Virus record (IMG/VR): IMGVR_UViG_3300034375_002218
Location: 1 to 24,933 of that record
Direction: 5' to 3' (one strand)
Length of the DNA stretch: 24,933 nucleotides
DNA from: a virus
Numbering within the stretch: position 1 is the stretch's first letter; each line of letters starts with the position of its first letter. The translations under genes and the position numbers were made by a program. This document shows, piece after piece, positions 24,160-24,933 of the stretch. The notes under the pieces were generated by a model. That model saw nothing but the letters and a program-made list of their open reading frames with translations, was not told where the DNA came from and did not search any database.

Positions 24160-24860
24160 AAATTTGCTGTTATTGGTAGGTCAATGACTGACACCCCTCC
24201 GCAGGATTTACACTTAAGTTTAACTTTGGTATCCACACCGAAATCTAAGTTAAAGGCGGAAAGAATGGTCTTTATGTCTACTAATGGCAACTTGTTCAAA
24301 ACCTCAGCAATAATTGCTTTGTCCGTGTGGCCGTCTATTGATTCCACAAAACGCCATAATCCATCAAGAGAATCCTCAGCGTTAGCTAAAAGTTTTTCGT
24401 CACTAACTCTAGGAAGACGAACATTTACTTCTTTTTTTGCTTTGGGGAGCTTGACAATGACAGGCTCAGTAAACTCGTCTGGAACTTCGTGAACCAATAG
24501 TTCGGAAAGTTTTATTGTTGTTGGGTTTTCTGTAGAGCAGTGACTGCAAGCCAAAAGAGTCTCATACTCGTCACCGTAAGAAATTTCTCTCAATTTCATG
24601 ATGAGGTATAGTTTATCGAATGATAAAAGCTTTGTTACGGAAATTCCATCCAAGCAGCGATCCAGAAGTAGGTTAATGGGATCCTCTGTCTTTGCACTAA
24701 TTAATTGCTTCTCATCCTCAAATGTCATGGGCCTCAAAGTAAGTACATGATCTTCTTCTAAATCATAAACTTTATTTCTAGAGGGAAGATACACTTGAAC
24801 TTCCGTATCCTCTGGGACATCACTCAAAATATCGTTGATTATATCTTCTTTAGATTGCAT
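24144..24860 (-). CDS. gp26: gp26-like baseplate hub / tape-measure chaperone (zero-frame product)
   Basis: Encodes 238 residues (T4 gp26 is about 208), with AGGAG eight bases before the ATG. The layout fits the T4 gp26 family: an opening strand VQVYLPSRNKVYDL, then LTLRPMTFEDEKQLISAK (40-57), a helix ending in LLLDRCL, and FDKLYLIMKLREISYGDEYE (81-100). Two CxxC pairs, C105/C108 and C217/C220, could bind one zinc ion. In T4, gp26 acts in hub assembly beside gp51; in other phages this slot holds the tape-measure chaperone. The last codons contain the slippery site at N233-F234-F235, and the second CxxC lies just before it, so both products keep the metal site. It is the first tail gene visible at the right. 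Confidence 0.75.
   Translation of the reverse strand: MQSKEDIINDILSDVPEDTEVQVYLPSRNKVYDLEEDHVLTLRPMTFEDEKQLISAKTEDPINLLLDRCLDGISVTKLLSFDKLYLIMKLREISYGDEYETLLACSHCSTENPTTIKLSELLVHEVPDEFTEPVIVKLPKAKKEVNVRLPRVSDEKLLANAEDSLDGLWRFVESIDGHTDKAIIAEVLNKLPLVDIKTILSAFNLDFGVDTKVKLKCKSCGGVSVIDLPITANFFGVS
24156..24165 (-). promoter_or_regulatory. Programmed -1 frameshift slippery site
   Basis: On the minus strand the sequence is GCAAATTTTTTCGGC. In the gp26-like frame it reads GCA AAT TTT TTC, giving the heptamers A AAT TTT (24165-24159) and T TTT TTC (24162-24156), both of the X-XXY-YYZ form. The zero frame stops three codons later (TAG, 24146-24144), while the -1 frame continues for 61 residues. Confidence 0.75.
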
Positions 24861-24893
24861 AAATAAAACTCCTAATTATACTATAATAGTATG
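24861..24893. promoter_or_regulatory. AT-rich intergenic region with 15-bp palindrome
   Basis: ATACTAT, a central A, then ATAGTAT form a perfect palindrome at 24878-24892. It lies just upstream of the AGGAG of the gp26-like gene and of a possible plus-strand ATG. TATAATTA on the minus strand next to it is one base off the T4 late promoter box, but it sits so close to the ribosome binding site that its use is doubtful. A promoter or operator for the tail operon is plausible. Confidence 0.35.
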
Positions 24894-24933
24894 ATGGAAA
24901 TACTAGTAGGAGTACAAAAGAGTCTTATCAAGA
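24891..24933 (+). CDS. Possible start of a plus-strand gene running off the right edge
   Basis: From ATG at 24891 (or 24894) the plus strand is open to the window end, reading MMEILVGVQKSLIK. No Shine-Dalgarno sequence is seen upstream, and 14 codons are too few to judge. The alternative is that a minus-strand gene from the right ends in this stretch; stops occur in all three minus frames here, so that also fits. Confidence 0.22.
   Translation, partial: MMEILVGVQKSLIK

Overview
This window looks like part of the genome of a contractile-tailed (myovirus-type) tailed phage. It carries most of a tail and baseplate assembly cluster, with a small nucleic-acid metabolism block inserted into it. 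No capsid, terminase, tRNA or rRNA gene is visible. The host cannot be read from the sequence. The protein style (T4-like wedge and hub families, a LamG lectin fold, a beta-helix adhesin) resembles phages of aquatic bacteria, but that is an inference from family resemblance. The DNA is moderately AT-rich and packed almost without gaps.

The structural genes lie on the minus strand and read from right to left. The order is: gp26-like tape-measure chaperone/hub protein with a -1 frameshift extension resembling gp51 (24860-23974); a 316-residue probable virion protein (23993-23043); then, after an interruption, a 114-residue protein (20981-20637), tape measure (20637-18400), a probable tube initiator/cap (18400-17453), a gp53/LysM-type wedge protein (17453-17142), a large hub (17145-14788), an OB-fold/beta-helix spike (14781-13612), an 894-residue protein ending in a LamG-like lectin domain (13611-10927), gp25 (10927-10460), gp6/baseplate J (10463-8865), a giant gp7/tail-protein-I-like wedge protein (8865-4504), two related structural proteins (4504-3434 and 3437-2832), and a beta-helix fibre or adhesin running off the left edge (2830-1). 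The order follows a P2/Mu-type plan (frameshift chaperones, tape measure, tube initiator, LysM, hub, spike, W/gp25, J/gp6, I/gp7, fibre), while several of the proteins look T4-like. Most junctions are 1- or 4-base stop/start overlaps, which suggests translational coupling of one long late operon.

The tail cluster is interrupted at about 20982-23056 by three genes in alternating orientation: a 98-residue unknown protein (+), a Cas4/RecB/AddB-like PD-(D/E)XK nuclease with an Fe-S cysteine set (-), and a short Toprim primase with a degenerate zinc motif (+). Neighbours overlap at each junction. The nuclease and primase are head to head and share one 8-bp palindrome, ATGTACAT, that contains both start codons.

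The strongest hidden signal is at 24111-24165. Near the end of the gp26-like gene a slippery run (A AAT TTT, overlapping T TTT TTC) is followed by a potential bulged hairpin. The -1 frame then opens into a 61-residue extension with no start codon of its own near its beginning. This matches the tape-measure-chaperone frameshift known from lambda G/GT and P2 E/E', here apparently joining homologues of T4 genes 26 and 51, which are separate adjacent genes in T4.

The right edge holds an AT-rich palindromic intergenic region and possibly the first codons of a plus-strand gene.
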